Shown piece by piece: positions 16,733 through 25,899 of a DNA stretch of 64,000 nucleotides. A program made the translations under genes and the position numbers. This DNA is from Undibacterium sp. CCC3.4 (GTDB lineage: Bacteria; Pseudomonadota; Gammaproteobacteria; Burkholderiales; Burkholderiaceae_D), in NCBI RefSeq assembly GCF_034347425.1, contig NZ_CP133779.1, positions 3,224,001 through 3,288,000 of the forward strand, in the 5' to 3' direction. The first letter of the stretch is position 1; each line of letters starts with the position of its first letter. Under the pieces are notes generated by a model that saw only the letters and a list, made by a program, of their open reading frames with translations, was not told the DNA's origin and made no database searches.

Positions 16733-17722
16733 TCAGCACAATTTTTCATTCAAGTGGCAGGCGGAAAAATGCATGGGCGTGGTTTCTTTGAGTAAAGGGC
16801 GTTCAATTTTGCAGCGCTTTGTCGCTTTTGGGCATCTTGGGTGGAATGCGCATCCAGCAGGAGGGGCGAGCGGACTTGGCAATTCGCCGGGAATTGGGTG
16901 GTGATGAATCGGTTTCGTGTCAATTCGTGGCGCATCCGCTATCAATGCTTGCGTGTACGGATGTTGGGCTTGATCGAACAATGTCTCGGTTGTCGCCAGT
17001 TCCACGACACGGCCAAGATACATCACCGCAACACGGTCAGCCATGTATTCCACAACAGCGAGGTTGTGGCTGATAAATAAATAGCTAAGATTATTTCTTT
17101 CGCGCAAATCCATGAGTAAATTCAAGACTTGCGCTTGTACCGAGACGTCCAGCGCCGACACAGCCTCATCGCAGACAATTAATTTCGGCTTAAGAGCGAG
17201 GGCGCGAGCAATCGCAATTCGCTGCCTTTGTCCCCCGGAAAGTTGATGCGGATAACGGCGTAAATATGCGTGCTCCAAGCCTACTTGTTGTAGTAGCTCG
17301 GACGTGTACGCTTCGGCCTCGGACTTGTCAATAATTTTGTGGTAAATCGCGGCGTCGCCTATGCTGTGATCAATGCGCATGCGTGGGTTTAATGAGGCAT
17401 AAGGGTTTTGAAAGACCATCTGCACGTTCAAGTGATGGGACGCGGCGTGCGCATGCACTGGCTGTCCATTAAAGTATACGGAGCCGTTTGACGCGGGTAA
17501 AATGCCAGCAATGATGCGTCCCAAGGTCGACTTTCCGCAGCCTGACTCGCCGACTACACCAAGCACCTCACCGCTTGCCAATGTTAACGACACGTCGGAG
17601 AGCGCATGCAGGATGCGTGCTGGTATTTTGTTCGCATAAAAAAAATTCCTGATGCGTTGTGCTCCAGTTATTTCATTGATAAATTTTTTCTCTAAATTTT
17701 CTACCTGTAGTAAGGGGATCAT
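16733..17722 (-). CDS. Oligopeptide-type ABC transporter ATP-binding protein (DppF/OppF)
   Basis: A 329-residue ATPase. Walker A GESGCGKST is at residues 58-66, the ABC signature LSGGQRQRIAIA and Walker B LIVCDEAVSALDVS follow, and the oligopeptide/dipeptide C-terminal domain (PIPGELPSPLAPPAGCAFHPRCP in parts) is present with its cysteines. The ATG at 17722 overlaps the stop of the upstream ATPase gene (ATGA), so it is favoured over the longer open frame that starts at 17794. It powers uptake with the partner ATPase at 17719-18684. Confidence 0.93.
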   Translation of the reverse strand: MIPLLQVENLEKKFINEITGAQRIRNFFYANKIPARILHALSDVSLTLASGEVLGVVGESGCGKSTLGRIIAGILPASNGSVYFNGQPVHAHAASHHLNVQMVFQNPYASLNPRMRIDHSIGDAAIYHKIIDKSEAEAYTSELLQQVGLEHAYLRRYPHQLSGGQRQRIAIARALALKPKLIVCDEAVSALDVSVQAQVLNLLMDLRERNNLSYLFISHNLAVVEYMADRVAVMYLGRVVELATTETLFDQAQHPYTQALIADAPRIDTKPIHHHPIPGELPSPLAPPAGCAFHPRCPKATKRCKIERPLLKETTPMHFSACHLNEKLC

Positions 17723-18684
17723 TTCTTCTCCAAGGGGTGGAAGCAGTGAAACATGCGCGATTCGAATCTGCTTGCATCCGGCCTTGTATCGCACTGCGTA
17801 CTGCGTCGCTCACAGCGCTGCTTAAACACGCAACCACTGGGCAAATTGAATAGGGACGGAGTACTTCCCGCAATAGCGTGTAGCCGTGATCCACGTTTGC
17901 TGCGTTGAGGAAGTGCGTCGATCAAGCCCTTGGTATAAGGGTGCCTGGGGTCGCGGATGACTTGTTCGGTCGGACCTTGTTCTATGATGCATCCGGCATA
18001 CATGACGCAAAGCTCATCCGCCAAATCTTTGACAACGCTGATATCGTGTGTAATCCATAACATAGCCATATTGTTTGTTTTTATCAGTGCTTTCATTTCG
18101 TATAAAATTTGGGCTTGAATGGTGACATCCAATGCCGTGGTCGGTTCGTCGGCGATGATCAAGTCGGGTTGATTGATGATGGCATTGGCGATGGCGATGC
18201 GTTGACGCATACCCCCTGAAAGCTCATGCGGATAGGAGTGCATGCGCGCGGCGCAGGCTGCAATTCCGACTCGTTCCAAGCTGTGGCAGGCGATTTTTTC
18301 TGCCTCGCTGCGACTGATTTTTTTATGAATTCTGAGGGTTTCAACTAACTGTTCGCCAATTTTCATGATGGGGTTGAGGCACATCATTGGATCTTGGAAG
18401 ATCATGCTGATACGATCACCTCGAACGGCATTCCAGCGTTTTTCAGAGGTATGGCTGAGTAATTCGCCTTTGAATTCAATGCGGCCGCCGCTGACTTTCC
18501 CGGGCGGATCGACCAAGTTCAGTAAGGAGTAGGCCAGTACCGACTTCCCCGATCCTGATTCGCCGACTATGCCGAGAATTTTTCCAGCGTCCAGCGAAAA
18601 GGAAACTTGATTGACAGCTATACCTGTTCCGGCCGGCGTGTTGAATTGCGTCTGCAGTTCCACTACCTTCAGTAAAGTTACCAT
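17719..18684 (-). CDS. Oligopeptide-type ABC transporter ATP-binding protein (DppD/OppD)
   Basis: A 321-residue ATPase with Walker A GESGSGKS, signature LSGGMRQRIAIA and Walker B LIIADEPTTALDVT, plus the C-terminal oligopeptide domain (RSKRGSRLHAIAGSTPSL, CVFKQRC). A GTG four codons upstream (18696) overlaps the TAG of the permease gene and is an alternative start. Tight overlap on both sides shows a single operon. Confidence 0.92.
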   Translation of the reverse strand: MVTLLKVVELQTQFNTPAGTGIAVNQVSFSLDAGKILGIVGESGSGKSVLAYSLLNLVDPPGKVSGGRIEFKGELLSHTSEKRWNAVRGDRISMIFQDPMMCLNPIMKIGEQLVETLRIHKKISRSEAEKIACHSLERVGIAACAARMHSYPHELSGGMRQRIAIANAIINQPDLIIADEPTTALDVTIQAQILYEMKALIKTNNMAMLWITHDISVVKDLADELCVMYAGCIIEQGPTEQVIRDPRHPYTKGLIDALPQRSKRGSRLHAIAGSTPSLFNLPSGCVFKQRCERRSTQCDTRPDASRFESRMFHCFHPLEKK

Positions 18685-18695
18685 GATTGTTTTCA

Positions 18696-19643
18696 CTATT
18701 CTGTTTTGGGGTTGACAACGATGCGCAAACGGTCACCAAGCAAATTGATCGTTCCTATCAGTAGCATGAGTGCGATGCCGGGAAACACACTGATCCAGTA
18801 TTGATTGGAGAGTAGATAGTCAAATCCGTTTGCGATCAGCAAGCCAAGCGAGGGCTCCGTTTGCGGTAGTCCTAAGCCTAAAAAGCTCATGGTCGCTTCA
18901 AGTGAAATCGCATGCGCCATTTGTAGTGTCGCAGTAACTATCAAGGAGCCTGCGCAGTTTGGTAAAATATGGCGAAACATAATCGTTCTTGCAGGCAGTG
19001 CCTGACTCATGGCCGCTTCGATGTACTCTTTGCGTCGTTCGACGCTGGCACTGGCTCTGACATGGCGAGCGAAATAAGCCCATTGCACCAGTATTAAAGC
19101 GATCAAGGTTTTGTCTATACCTTGGCCTAGTGCTGCGAGTAATATTAACGCCACTAAAATGGCTGGGATACTCAACTGGAAATCGACAATACGCATGATG
19201 AAGGCATCGAATTTCCCACCGAAGTACGCCGCCGCCAGTCCTATGGCTGTACCGATGAGCAGCGCAGTCAATGCGCTGCTGATGCCGATGAACAGGCTGA
19301 TTCTCAAGCCATACAGGATGGCGCTGAACAAATCGCGCCCGGCACCATCTGTGCCGAGTAGGAAAAATAACTTACCATCGTGGCTCATTGCGCCGGGAGC
19401 TTGCTCGGCATCGGCAAATGATACTTGCGCGAGGTCGTAGGGGTTTTGCGGTGAGAGCCACCCTGCTGCCAAGGAACTCAATACCAAAAGAAATAGCAAT
19501 GCAGACGCCATGCGGGCAGTTTTACTGGAAAAAAATGATTTGAGCAGGCGCGACTTGGTGGGAGTGGGGGGGAGTGTGTCCATTCCTTGTGTTGGCGCTG
19601 TAGGGCCATGGCAAGCTGAAGCAGTATCGTCGAGTGTAGGCAT
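18696..19643 (-). CDS. ABC transporter permease (DppC/OppC type)
   Basis: A 315-residue inner-membrane permease. A cytoplasmic N-terminal extension (about 40 residues, Pro/Thr-rich) precedes the first membrane segment (MASALLFLLVLSSLAAGW). The DppC hallmark FFLLGTDGAGRDLFSAILYG and the EAA loop (EAAMSQALPARTIMFRHILPN) are present. A GGGGATTT site precedes the ATG. Pairs with the permease at 19683. Confidence 0.92.
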   Translation of the reverse strand: MPTLDDTASACHGPTAPTQGMDTLPPTPTKSRLLKSFFSSKTARMASALLFLLVLSSLAAGWLSPQNPYDLAQVSFADAEQAPGAMSHDGKLFFLLGTDGAGRDLFSAILYGLRISLFIGISSALTALLIGTAIGLAAAYFGGKFDAFIMRIVDFQLSIPAILVALILLAALGQGIDKTLIALILVQWAYFARHVRASASVERRKEYIEAAMSQALPARTIMFRHILPNCAGSLIVTATLQMAHAISLEATMSFLGLGLPQTEPSLGLLIANGFDYLLSNQYWISVFPGIALMLLIGTINLLGDRLRIVVNPKTE

Positions 19644-19682
19644 GCAAATCCCCTTGGATAAAGTGAATCTCGATAGCGTCGG

Positions 19683-20654
19683 TCAATTTAATTTTGATCT
19701 GAGTCTTGGATCAATCAGTAGATACAAAAAATCGACGCATAAATTAATCGAAATGATAATGAGTAGAGTGAGCATCAAATAAGCGACGACAACTGGGCGA
19801 TCAAGATGGAGTATCGAATCGATGATCAGTTTCCCCATTCCTGGCCAGGCAAAGATTGATTCCGTCACCAGTGAAAATGCGATCAAATGACCAAATTCTA
19901 GTCCCAGTACGGTGATGATCGGTATCATTACATTCGGGGCAATGTGACGGAACATCAAGCGTGCGCCACTCACACCTTTGGCGCGAGCGAATTTAATGAA
20001 TTCCTGTGAACTGACTTCGCGTGTTCCCGCCTCGGTGAGCCGGATTACCAAAGCGATTTTAAATAGCGCCAGAGTCAGAGCCGGTAATAGTAGATGACGC
20101 ACCCCGTTCCAAGTTGTGATGCTCAAGTCGAGGCCAAGTATATCAACAGTGGGCCCTCTGCCACCTGAGGGCAACCAGCCGAGTTGGACTGAAAATAGCA
20201 AGATGAACAGCAATCCCATCCAAAAGCTTGGCATCGTGATTCCCAGTACAGACCCGGCCATGATGACTTTGTGCAGACCACCGTTTGGCCGTAAACCTGC
20301 AATCAAACCTAGCGGAATGCCAATACCAATGGCCAGCAGTAGTGCACAGAAGGCCAGTTCCAGCGTCGCCGGTATACGCTCGGCCACCAATGCCAGAACC
20401 GGCCGGTTGAATACAAATGAGGTTCCCAAGTCGCCGTGCAGGGCGTTCCAAGCAAAGTGCCAATACTGTTGGTAGACCGGAAGATCCAATCCCAAATGTC
20501 GGCTGGCTGCAGCGATTTCATCGGCTGTCGCATTCGGATTGACCAGAATATAAATCGGATCGCCGATGAGATGAATTCCGGCAAATGCCAGTAGCGACAT
20601 GAAAAGCAAAACAGCACCGCTTTGTGCCACGCGTTTGAGGAGCATGTCGACCAT
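19683..20654 (-). CDS. ABC transporter permease (DppB/OppB type)
   Basis: A 323-residue permease with the DppB start pattern (LKRVAQSGAVLLFMSLLAFAG), the large periplasmic loop containing the LGLDLPVYQQYWHFAWNALHGDLGTSF region, and the EAA loop FIKFARAKGVSGARLMFRHIAPN. Located 9 bases after the binding-protein gene, with AGGGGATCC as ribosome-binding site. Confidence 0.93.
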   Translation of the reverse strand: MVDMLLKRVAQSGAVLLFMSLLAFAGIHLIGDPIYILVNPNATADEIAAASRHLGLDLPVYQQYWHFAWNALHGDLGTSFVFNRPVLALVAERIPATLELAFCALLLAIGIGIPLGLIAGLRPNGGLHKVIMAGSVLGITMPSFWMGLLFILLFSVQLGWLPSGGRGPTVDILGLDLSITTWNGVRHLLLPALTLALFKIALVIRLTEAGTREVSSQEFIKFARAKGVSGARLMFRHIAPNVMIPIITVLGLEFGHLIAFSLVTESIFAWPGMGKLIIDSILHLDRPVVVAYLMLTLLIIISINLCVDFLYLLIDPRLRSKLN

Positions 20655-20663
20655 GAGGATCCC

Positions 20664-22262
20664 CTATTTTTTTTCGCTCACACGCACATTCATGGCATAG
20701 GTGAAGCCATCACTGCGAGGTGTGAAATGGAGTTCTTTTTTATAGGCCCAAATTGATTTGGGAAATAATAATGGAATGACTCCGACATCGTCATACAGCA
20801 GGCGTGCGGCGCGCTGGACGGTGGCGGCACGTTGATCATTGTCCATTGTCAGAGATGCTTGTTCAATGAGTTCGTCGAGTTCATTGTTGCTGTAGCCGGT
20901 AATATTGTTGGCACCATAGCCGCGTGCGCGATCCATGCTGTGCGCTAGCGTTGTCAAGGATGGCAATGCATCGCCTGTGACGGCGCCTTGGCCTATCATC
21001 GACAAGCTGAATTCCGGCGTGCCGCCGGTGCCGCCGTTAATCGAGCGAGTGGCAAAGACGGCGAAGGGGAGGGTGCGAACTTCCGTTTTGATCCCTATTT
21101 GTGTCAATAACTGTCCGATGGCTTCACAGAGCTTTGCATCATTCAGATAGCGGTCATTCGAACAGTGTAAGCTGATTTGAAAGCCACGTGGATAGCCGGC
21201 AGCGCGGAGCAGTGCGCGCGCTGTGGTCGTGTCATGCGCGGGGACCGTTAAACTGCCGTTGAAACCGAAAAATTTTTCTGGCACTAACTGTGATGCGGCT
21301 TCAGCATCGCCTTTCATAATCATTTTGACCAAGCCTGGCCGGTCGATAGCGAGGCACATCGCTTGCCGTACTCTTTGGTCGAGCAATGGATTTTTCTTCA
21401 ATACGTGTTGATCTGCCGATTTGATATACGGCGAGTCGTCGCGGGTCAGATCGAGTCGCAGGTACTGCAGCATATAAGAGGTCGTGGAGGTGGTATCGAT
21501 TTTGTCTGTATTTTTAAAAATTCCCGCCATGGTGCTCGAAGCGGAATCGATGAGGTCGACCGAGCCTGACAGCAATGCTGCTGCGCGCGCCGCATCCTTC
21601 GGCAAAAAATGGAATGTCACTTGAGTCCAAGGCTCGTGTGCTCCCCAATAGTCAGTATTTTTTTCAAAACTGATTTGTTGACCATGTTTCCATTCACGAA
21701 ATTTGTATGGGCCTGTGCCTGTCGCCGACTTTCCTGAGGCGAAGTCCTCTTCTGAGAGTGGCTTGTTTGAACGCAGCATGATGGCGATCAAACCTATATT
21801 GTCTGGCAAGGTCGGGGCTGGCCTGACTGTCTTGATTTCTATACGCAAAGGGCCGCTTACGGTGACTGCGCTGATGTCTTTGAGATAGTTGCGGAAGGTG
21901 CGCGCACCCTTGAGTTGCATAGCGCGCTCGAGCGAATATTTGACATCCTCGGCCGACAATAACGCGCCGTTGTGAAATCGAACGTTGGGACGTATGTCGA
22001 ATGCCCAAGTATGCGCATCGATGGATCGCCAACCGGTAGCGAGTCCTGGTGTGGCTTGTAGGGTGGCATTCTGAAATACCAGCGTCTCATAGACGTGCCC
22101 CCAAATATTACGATTATTTCCAAACAAAACATGGGGATCAGCAGACGTGACTTCGGTTTTGTAACCGATGTGCAGATCTGCCGCATGGTTGGTAAGTGAC
22201 AAAAAAACCAGGCAGATTGCGCTTAGAAAACGCGCCATTTTTTTTCTCAGATTCGCCGACAT
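20664..22262 (-). CDS. Periplasmic substrate-binding protein of a peptide-type ABC transporter (SBP family 5)
   Basis: A 532-residue protein with a signal peptide (KKMARFLSAICLVFLSLTNHAA). The mature part shows family-5 signatures: DPHVLFGNNRNIWGHVYETLV, GLATGWRSIDAHTWAFDIRPNVRFHNGALL (in parts) and SAEDVKYSLERAM. Family-5 proteins bind dipeptides, oligopeptides, nickel or other small solutes; the ligand cannot be read from the sequence. It is the first gene of the five-gene transporter operon and starts at the AT-rich divergent promoter region. Confidence 0.93.
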   Translation of the reverse strand: MSANLRKKMARFLSAICLVFLSLTNHAADLHIGYKTEVTSADPHVLFGNNRNIWGHVYETLVFQNATLQATPGLATGWRSIDAHTWAFDIRPNVRFHNGALLSAEDVKYSLERAMQLKGARTFRNYLKDISAVTVSGPLRIEIKTVRPAPTLPDNIGLIAIMLRSNKPLSEEDFASGKSATGTGPYKFREWKHGQQISFEKNTDYWGAHEPWTQVTFHFLPKDAARAAALLSGSVDLIDSASSTMAGIFKNTDKIDTTSTTSYMLQYLRLDLTRDDSPYIKSADQHVLKKNPLLDQRVRQAMCLAIDRPGLVKMIMKGDAEAASQLVPEKFFGFNGSLTVPAHDTTTARALLRAAGYPRGFQISLHCSNDRYLNDAKLCEAIGQLLTQIGIKTEVRTLPFAVFATRSINGGTGGTPEFSLSMIGQGAVTGDALPSLTTLAHSMDRARGYGANNITGYSNNELDELIEQASLTMDNDQRAATVQRAARLLYDDVGVIPLLFPKSIWAYKKELHFTPRSDGFTYAMNVRVSEKK

Positions 22263-22688
22263 AGTTTCTCCATTTTATCAACGAGTGATCATAATTGATC
22301 GTATCGACAGATGATACGATTGGCAGATTTGTTTTTAATATAGTCCAAAATAAAATGCTATGGCAAGTAAATTTTAAAAATTATTCAATCTCTACAAAGA
22401 TATTTATAAGTAATTGATTTTTAATATAAGATAAATTTCTTTGCTTCAAAAATATTTAAGTAATTGATTTTAATGATTAATAAATTTTATTTCTGAAATA
22501 AGATGCGGTGATCATTATATCTTTTATAGTTTAAAAAAATTCGTGCTTCTTTTTGAAATGTTGATAAAAAGAATCTTGACGATTGAACTTTCAATTTCTA
22601 ATATTGATTCTTTAAATGAGACGTCGTTTCAATATTTGAGTGAAATTATTTTTTAAAGGTGATTTTTATCTGATAACGGAGGCATTGT
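22263..22688. promoter_or_regulatory. AT-rich divergent promoter region between the ABC operon and the porin
   Basis: A 426-base non-coding stretch, visibly far richer in A and T than its surroundings. Near the ABC operon it holds two overlapping dyads: GATCA-N4-TGATC at 22287-22300 and ATCGTATC-N7-GATACGAT at 22298-22320. Further on, the 14-mer AAGTAATTGATTTT is directly repeated at 22408 and 22458, exactly 50 bases apart. The dyads are candidate IclR binding sites controlling both directions. No open reading frame of note was seen. Confidence 0.6.
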
Positions 22689-23906
22689 ATGAAAAAGCAA
22701 TTGATTGCACTGGCATGCTTAGGAAGTGTCGCTGATTTAGTCGTCGCACAATCCAAGGTAGACGTGTATGGCATTCTTGATAGTGGTCTCGCCTATACGA
22801 CAGCGGTAGCGGCACCGACGGCGGATGCGCCGACTGCGCACGGTGGACGTGCGGTGATTCATTCTGGGTTGTTGCAAGCGTCACGTTTTGGTTTTCGTGG
22901 TTCTGAATCCCTCGGTGGCAACTTGAAAGCCTTGTTTGTGTTGGAAGGTGGACTCAACCTTGACACCGGCACTTCTGGGCAGGGTGGCGCAATTTTTGGT
23001 CGACGTTCGGTGCTTGGTCTCGTTGGCGACCATGGCGACTTACAGTTGGGACGGCGTAAAGATTTTTCTGATGAAATTGCCTCGCAATATTCCAGCATCA
23101 CTCCTTTCGGCACCTTTATCACAGCCGTGCATGGAAATAATCTCGACAGGATAGGTGGTAACCGAGCAAACAATATGGTGTATTACAGCACCCCGACCAT
23201 GCACGGCTTTCGTGCGAACATCACTTACGGATTCGGCGAGTCGGTCGGTTCCAACACAATTGGGCAATCTCTGGGATTGGGGGGCAATTACGCTGACGGG
23301 CCATTTGCCATTGGGGCCGCTTACTGGCAGTCTCGCAAAGGTAACGTCACGCAGACTGCTAACAGCAGTAGCGATCAAGGTGCCAGTAGTGGTGCCGGTT
23401 GCCACAGCGTTGATATCGGTCGACCCGGTGATGTCTGCATTAAAACTTGGATCGCAGGGGCACGCTATAAATGGGACAAGCTCAGCGTACGCGGCACCTA
23501 CTCAAGAGTTATTCAAGGTTTAATTGTTGATGCAGGGCCCGCAGCACCTGATTTTGTCAAAACATTTAAAAGTACCGCTGGCTCGGGGGCTTTTACCGCC
23601 GGTGGTAGCAATAACCGACATATCGCTATCGTCGATGTCGGACTCGACTATTTGATTGGCAATAAAGGGAAGTTGAAAGCCAGTTACATACAATCGCGTT
23701 ACGATTTTGTTGGTGCTAACGATACTGGGACTTTGGCCCAAATCATTGTCGGCGGTGAGTACTATTTATCCAAGCGGACTACGCTATATGCAACTGCGTC
23801 AACGATGACAGCATCAAATATGTATAGTCCCGGCATTCTCAATGGTGCTCCCGGCGGTGCCGATGACACCGCCGCGTTCGGTGCTGGTCTGCGCATCGTG
23901 TATTGA
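22689..23906 (+). CDS. Outer-membrane porin (Gram-negative porin, porin_4 type)
   Basis: A 405-residue protein with a signal peptide ending near VVAQS, a mature start SKVDVYGILDSGLAYTT, the early ASRFGFRGSESLGGNLKALF strand pair, and a C-terminal aromatic residue (GAGLRIVY) as needed for BAM recognition. This layout is the standard of betaproteobacterial trimeric porins. CGGAGG precedes the ATG. Divergent from the ABC operon and 60 bases before the hydrolase, it is likely the outer-membrane entry for the same substrate. Confidence 0.93.
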   Translation: MKKQLIALACLGSVADLVVAQSKVDVYGILDSGLAYTTAVAAPTADAPTAHGGRAVIHSGLLQASRFGFRGSESLGGNLKALFVLEGGLNLDTGTSGQGGAIFGRRSVLGLVGDHGDLQLGRRKDFSDEIASQYSSITPFGTFITAVHGNNLDRIGGNRANNMVYYSTPTMHGFRANITYGFGESVGSNTIGQSLGLGGNYADGPFAIGAAYWQSRKGNVTQTANSSSDQGASSGAGCHSVDIGRPGDVCIKTWIAGARYKWDKLSVRGTYSRVIQGLIVDAGPAAPDFVKTFKSTAGSGAFTAGGSNNRHIAIVDVGLDYLIGNKGKLKASYIQSRYDFVGANDTGTLAQIIVGGEYYLSKRTTLYATASTMTASNMYSPGILNGAPGGADDTAAFGAGLRIVY

Positions 23907-23966
23907 GTCGGTCTCATTACTTCTTTGAATTTTTTGCTGATTAACGATGCAGATGGTCTATTACCT

Positions 23967-25847
23967 ATGAATGTATCATCCGAAACAGTTTTTCATACTA
24001 TGTATATACAACGCGATGTCTTGGTCGCCATGCGTGATGGCGTCGAGTTGGCCTGTGATATCTATTTTCCGGCTTGCCAGAAGCGGAGGGTAGTCGGACG
24101 ATTTCCAGTCATTTTGGAACGCACTCCTTATAATAAAAATGCGCCCAGTCGTAGCGAAGTGTCGTGTACCCGAGAGCGCGCTGTAAGTCGCGCTGAGCTG
24201 GCCTTATTTTTTGTCCGGCGCGGCTACATTGTGATCTATCAGGATTGTCGTGGTACCTACCGGTCGGGCGGGAAATTCATTAAATATGTCAATGAAGGAC
24301 AGGATGGCTTTGATATGTGTGAGTGGATTGTTCGCCAAGCTTGGAGCAACGGTCGGATAGCAACCAAGGGCTTATCGTATGCGGCGCATACTCAAGCTGC
24401 GCTTGCCAGTGCCGGTGCGCCCGGCGTGGTCGCCATGTTATGGGACTCGGGTGGTTTTTCCAATGCGTTTCAAGGTGGTATTCGGCAGGGCGGTGCGTTT
24501 GAGTTGAAGCAAGCGATGTGGGCCTTCAATCGTATTAATGAAACGGCACGGTCAATTTCTTCTGGTGAGGCGCACGATTTGCGCGTCGCGCCTATGCGCG
24601 AGTGCTTGACGCAATTGCATCAGTGGCGACGCGGGTATTCGCCGCTGAGCTCGGTGCCGGAGTACGAAAAATATTTTTTTGAGCAATGGGAACATGGTAA
24701 TTTCGATGCATATTGGAAGCAAATCGGATTATGTGCGCAAGCTTACTACGAACAATTCCCTGCTGCGGCAATCATTTTCATGTCGTCGTGGTTTGATCCC
24801 TACTCAAGGTCGGCGGCCGAAAATTTTTCTGCTTTGTCGCGTCGTTTTCCTGCTCGGCCACTGCATCTGATATTGGGGCCGTGGCGACATGGTGACCGCT
24901 CTCACACCCATGCCGGCGATGTGGAGTTCGGGGAATGCGCGAGCCTGGATTATTGCATGAAGAAAAATTTTATGGAAATGCGTCTGGATTGGTTTGATCA
25001 ACATCTGAAGGCCAGGTATTGCGGTGAAGTTCTGCTGGCTAAGGTCAAAATTTTTGTCATGGGTGGTGGCTGCGGTAAAAAAAATACTGCTGGACGCATG
25101 CAGCATGGCGGTCGCTGGCGTGATGAATCTGATTGGCCTTTGCCCGATACGGTGTGGTCCAAGTACTATCTGCAAGCTGATGGTGGCTTGTCTGCGCACG
25201 CACCGTTTGCCGAGCAGGGACAGCGTCGTTACGTATACGATCCTGCTAATCCGGTACCGACCATCGGTGGCGCAGTCACGTCTTCAGAGCCATTCATGTT
25301 TGGCGGCGCGTATGATCAGCGCACCGGACCTGCGGTGTTCGGTGCTATGGCACCGTATGCGCCGCTGGCGCAACGCAGTGATGTCTTGGTATTTCAAACG
25401 ACCGTATTGCGCCATGCCGTAGAACTCACTGGCCCAGTCAGCGCGCATCTGTGGATTTCTTCGGATTGCCTCGATACCGATTTCACGATTAAGCTCATCG
25501 ACGTTTATCCGCCAAATCAAGACTATCCGAATGGCTACGAGATGATATTGACTGATGGGATACTGAGAACTCGCTACCGGCATTCTTGGGAAGCGCCGAC
25601 TTTGCTGGTACCTCATGAAATTTACTTGATACAGATCGAGGCATTCCCGGTCAGTAACCTGTTTCAAGTTGGGCATCGTATAAGGATAGATGTTTCCAGT
25701 AGTAATTTCCCGAAATTTGACACTAATCCGAATACCGGGGCGGCGGAAGGCCAAGCGGGAGGAATACTGATTGCCCACAATACCCTTTATTCGAACCGCT
25801 CGTGCCCTTCGTATGTGGTACTGCCTGTGATACCAGAGCGGCTTTGA
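23967..25847 (+). CDS. CocE/NonD family hydrolase (X-Pro dipeptidyl-peptidase-like)
   Basis: A 626-residue protein of the CocE/X-Pro dipeptidyl-peptidase S15 group: alpha/beta-hydrolase domain (about residues 12-350) and a C-terminal jelly-roll (from about 460, PVSAHLWISSDCLDTDFTIK). The nucleophile elbow GLSYAAHTQ puts the serine at S137, with D277 (SSWFDPYS) and H308 (GPWRHGD) as the rest of the triad and Y55 (RTPYNK) as oxyanion Tyr. No signal peptide is seen, so it is probably cytoplasmic. The ATG at 23967 is used; a TTG at 23925 and an ATG at 24000 are alternatives, none with a strong ribosome-binding site. It likely hydrolyses an ester or amide imported by the adjacent transporter. Confidence 0.88.
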   Translation: MNVSSETVFHTMYIQRDVLVAMRDGVELACDIYFPACQKRRVVGRFPVILERTPYNKNAPSRSEVSCTRERAVSRAELALFFVRRGYIVIYQDCRGTYRSGGKFIKYVNEGQDGFDMCEWIVRQAWSNGRIATKGLSYAAHTQAALASAGAPGVVAMLWDSGGFSNAFQGGIRQGGAFELKQAMWAFNRINETARSISSGEAHDLRVAPMRECLTQLHQWRRGYSPLSSVPEYEKYFFEQWEHGNFDAYWKQIGLCAQAYYEQFPAAAIIFMSSWFDPYSRSAAENFSALSRRFPARPLHLILGPWRHGDRSHTHAGDVEFGECASLDYCMKKNFMEMRLDWFDQHLKARYCGEVLLAKVKIFVMGGGCGKKNTAGRMQHGGRWRDESDWPLPDTVWSKYYLQADGGLSAHAPFAEQGQRRYVYDPANPVPTIGGAVTSSEPFMFGGAYDQRTGPAVFGAMAPYAPLAQRSDVLVFQTTVLRHAVELTGPVSAHLWISSDCLDTDFTIKLIDVYPPNQDYPNGYEMILTDGILRTRYRHSWEAPTLLVPHEIYLIQIEAFPVSNLFQVGHRIRIDVSSSNFPKFDTNPNTGAAEGQAGGILIAHNTLYSNRSCPSYVVLPVIPERL

Positions 25848-25899
25848 GCTGATTTTTCACGGACGCGCATCGCTTGGTATCCGTGGCGGCATGAATTGC

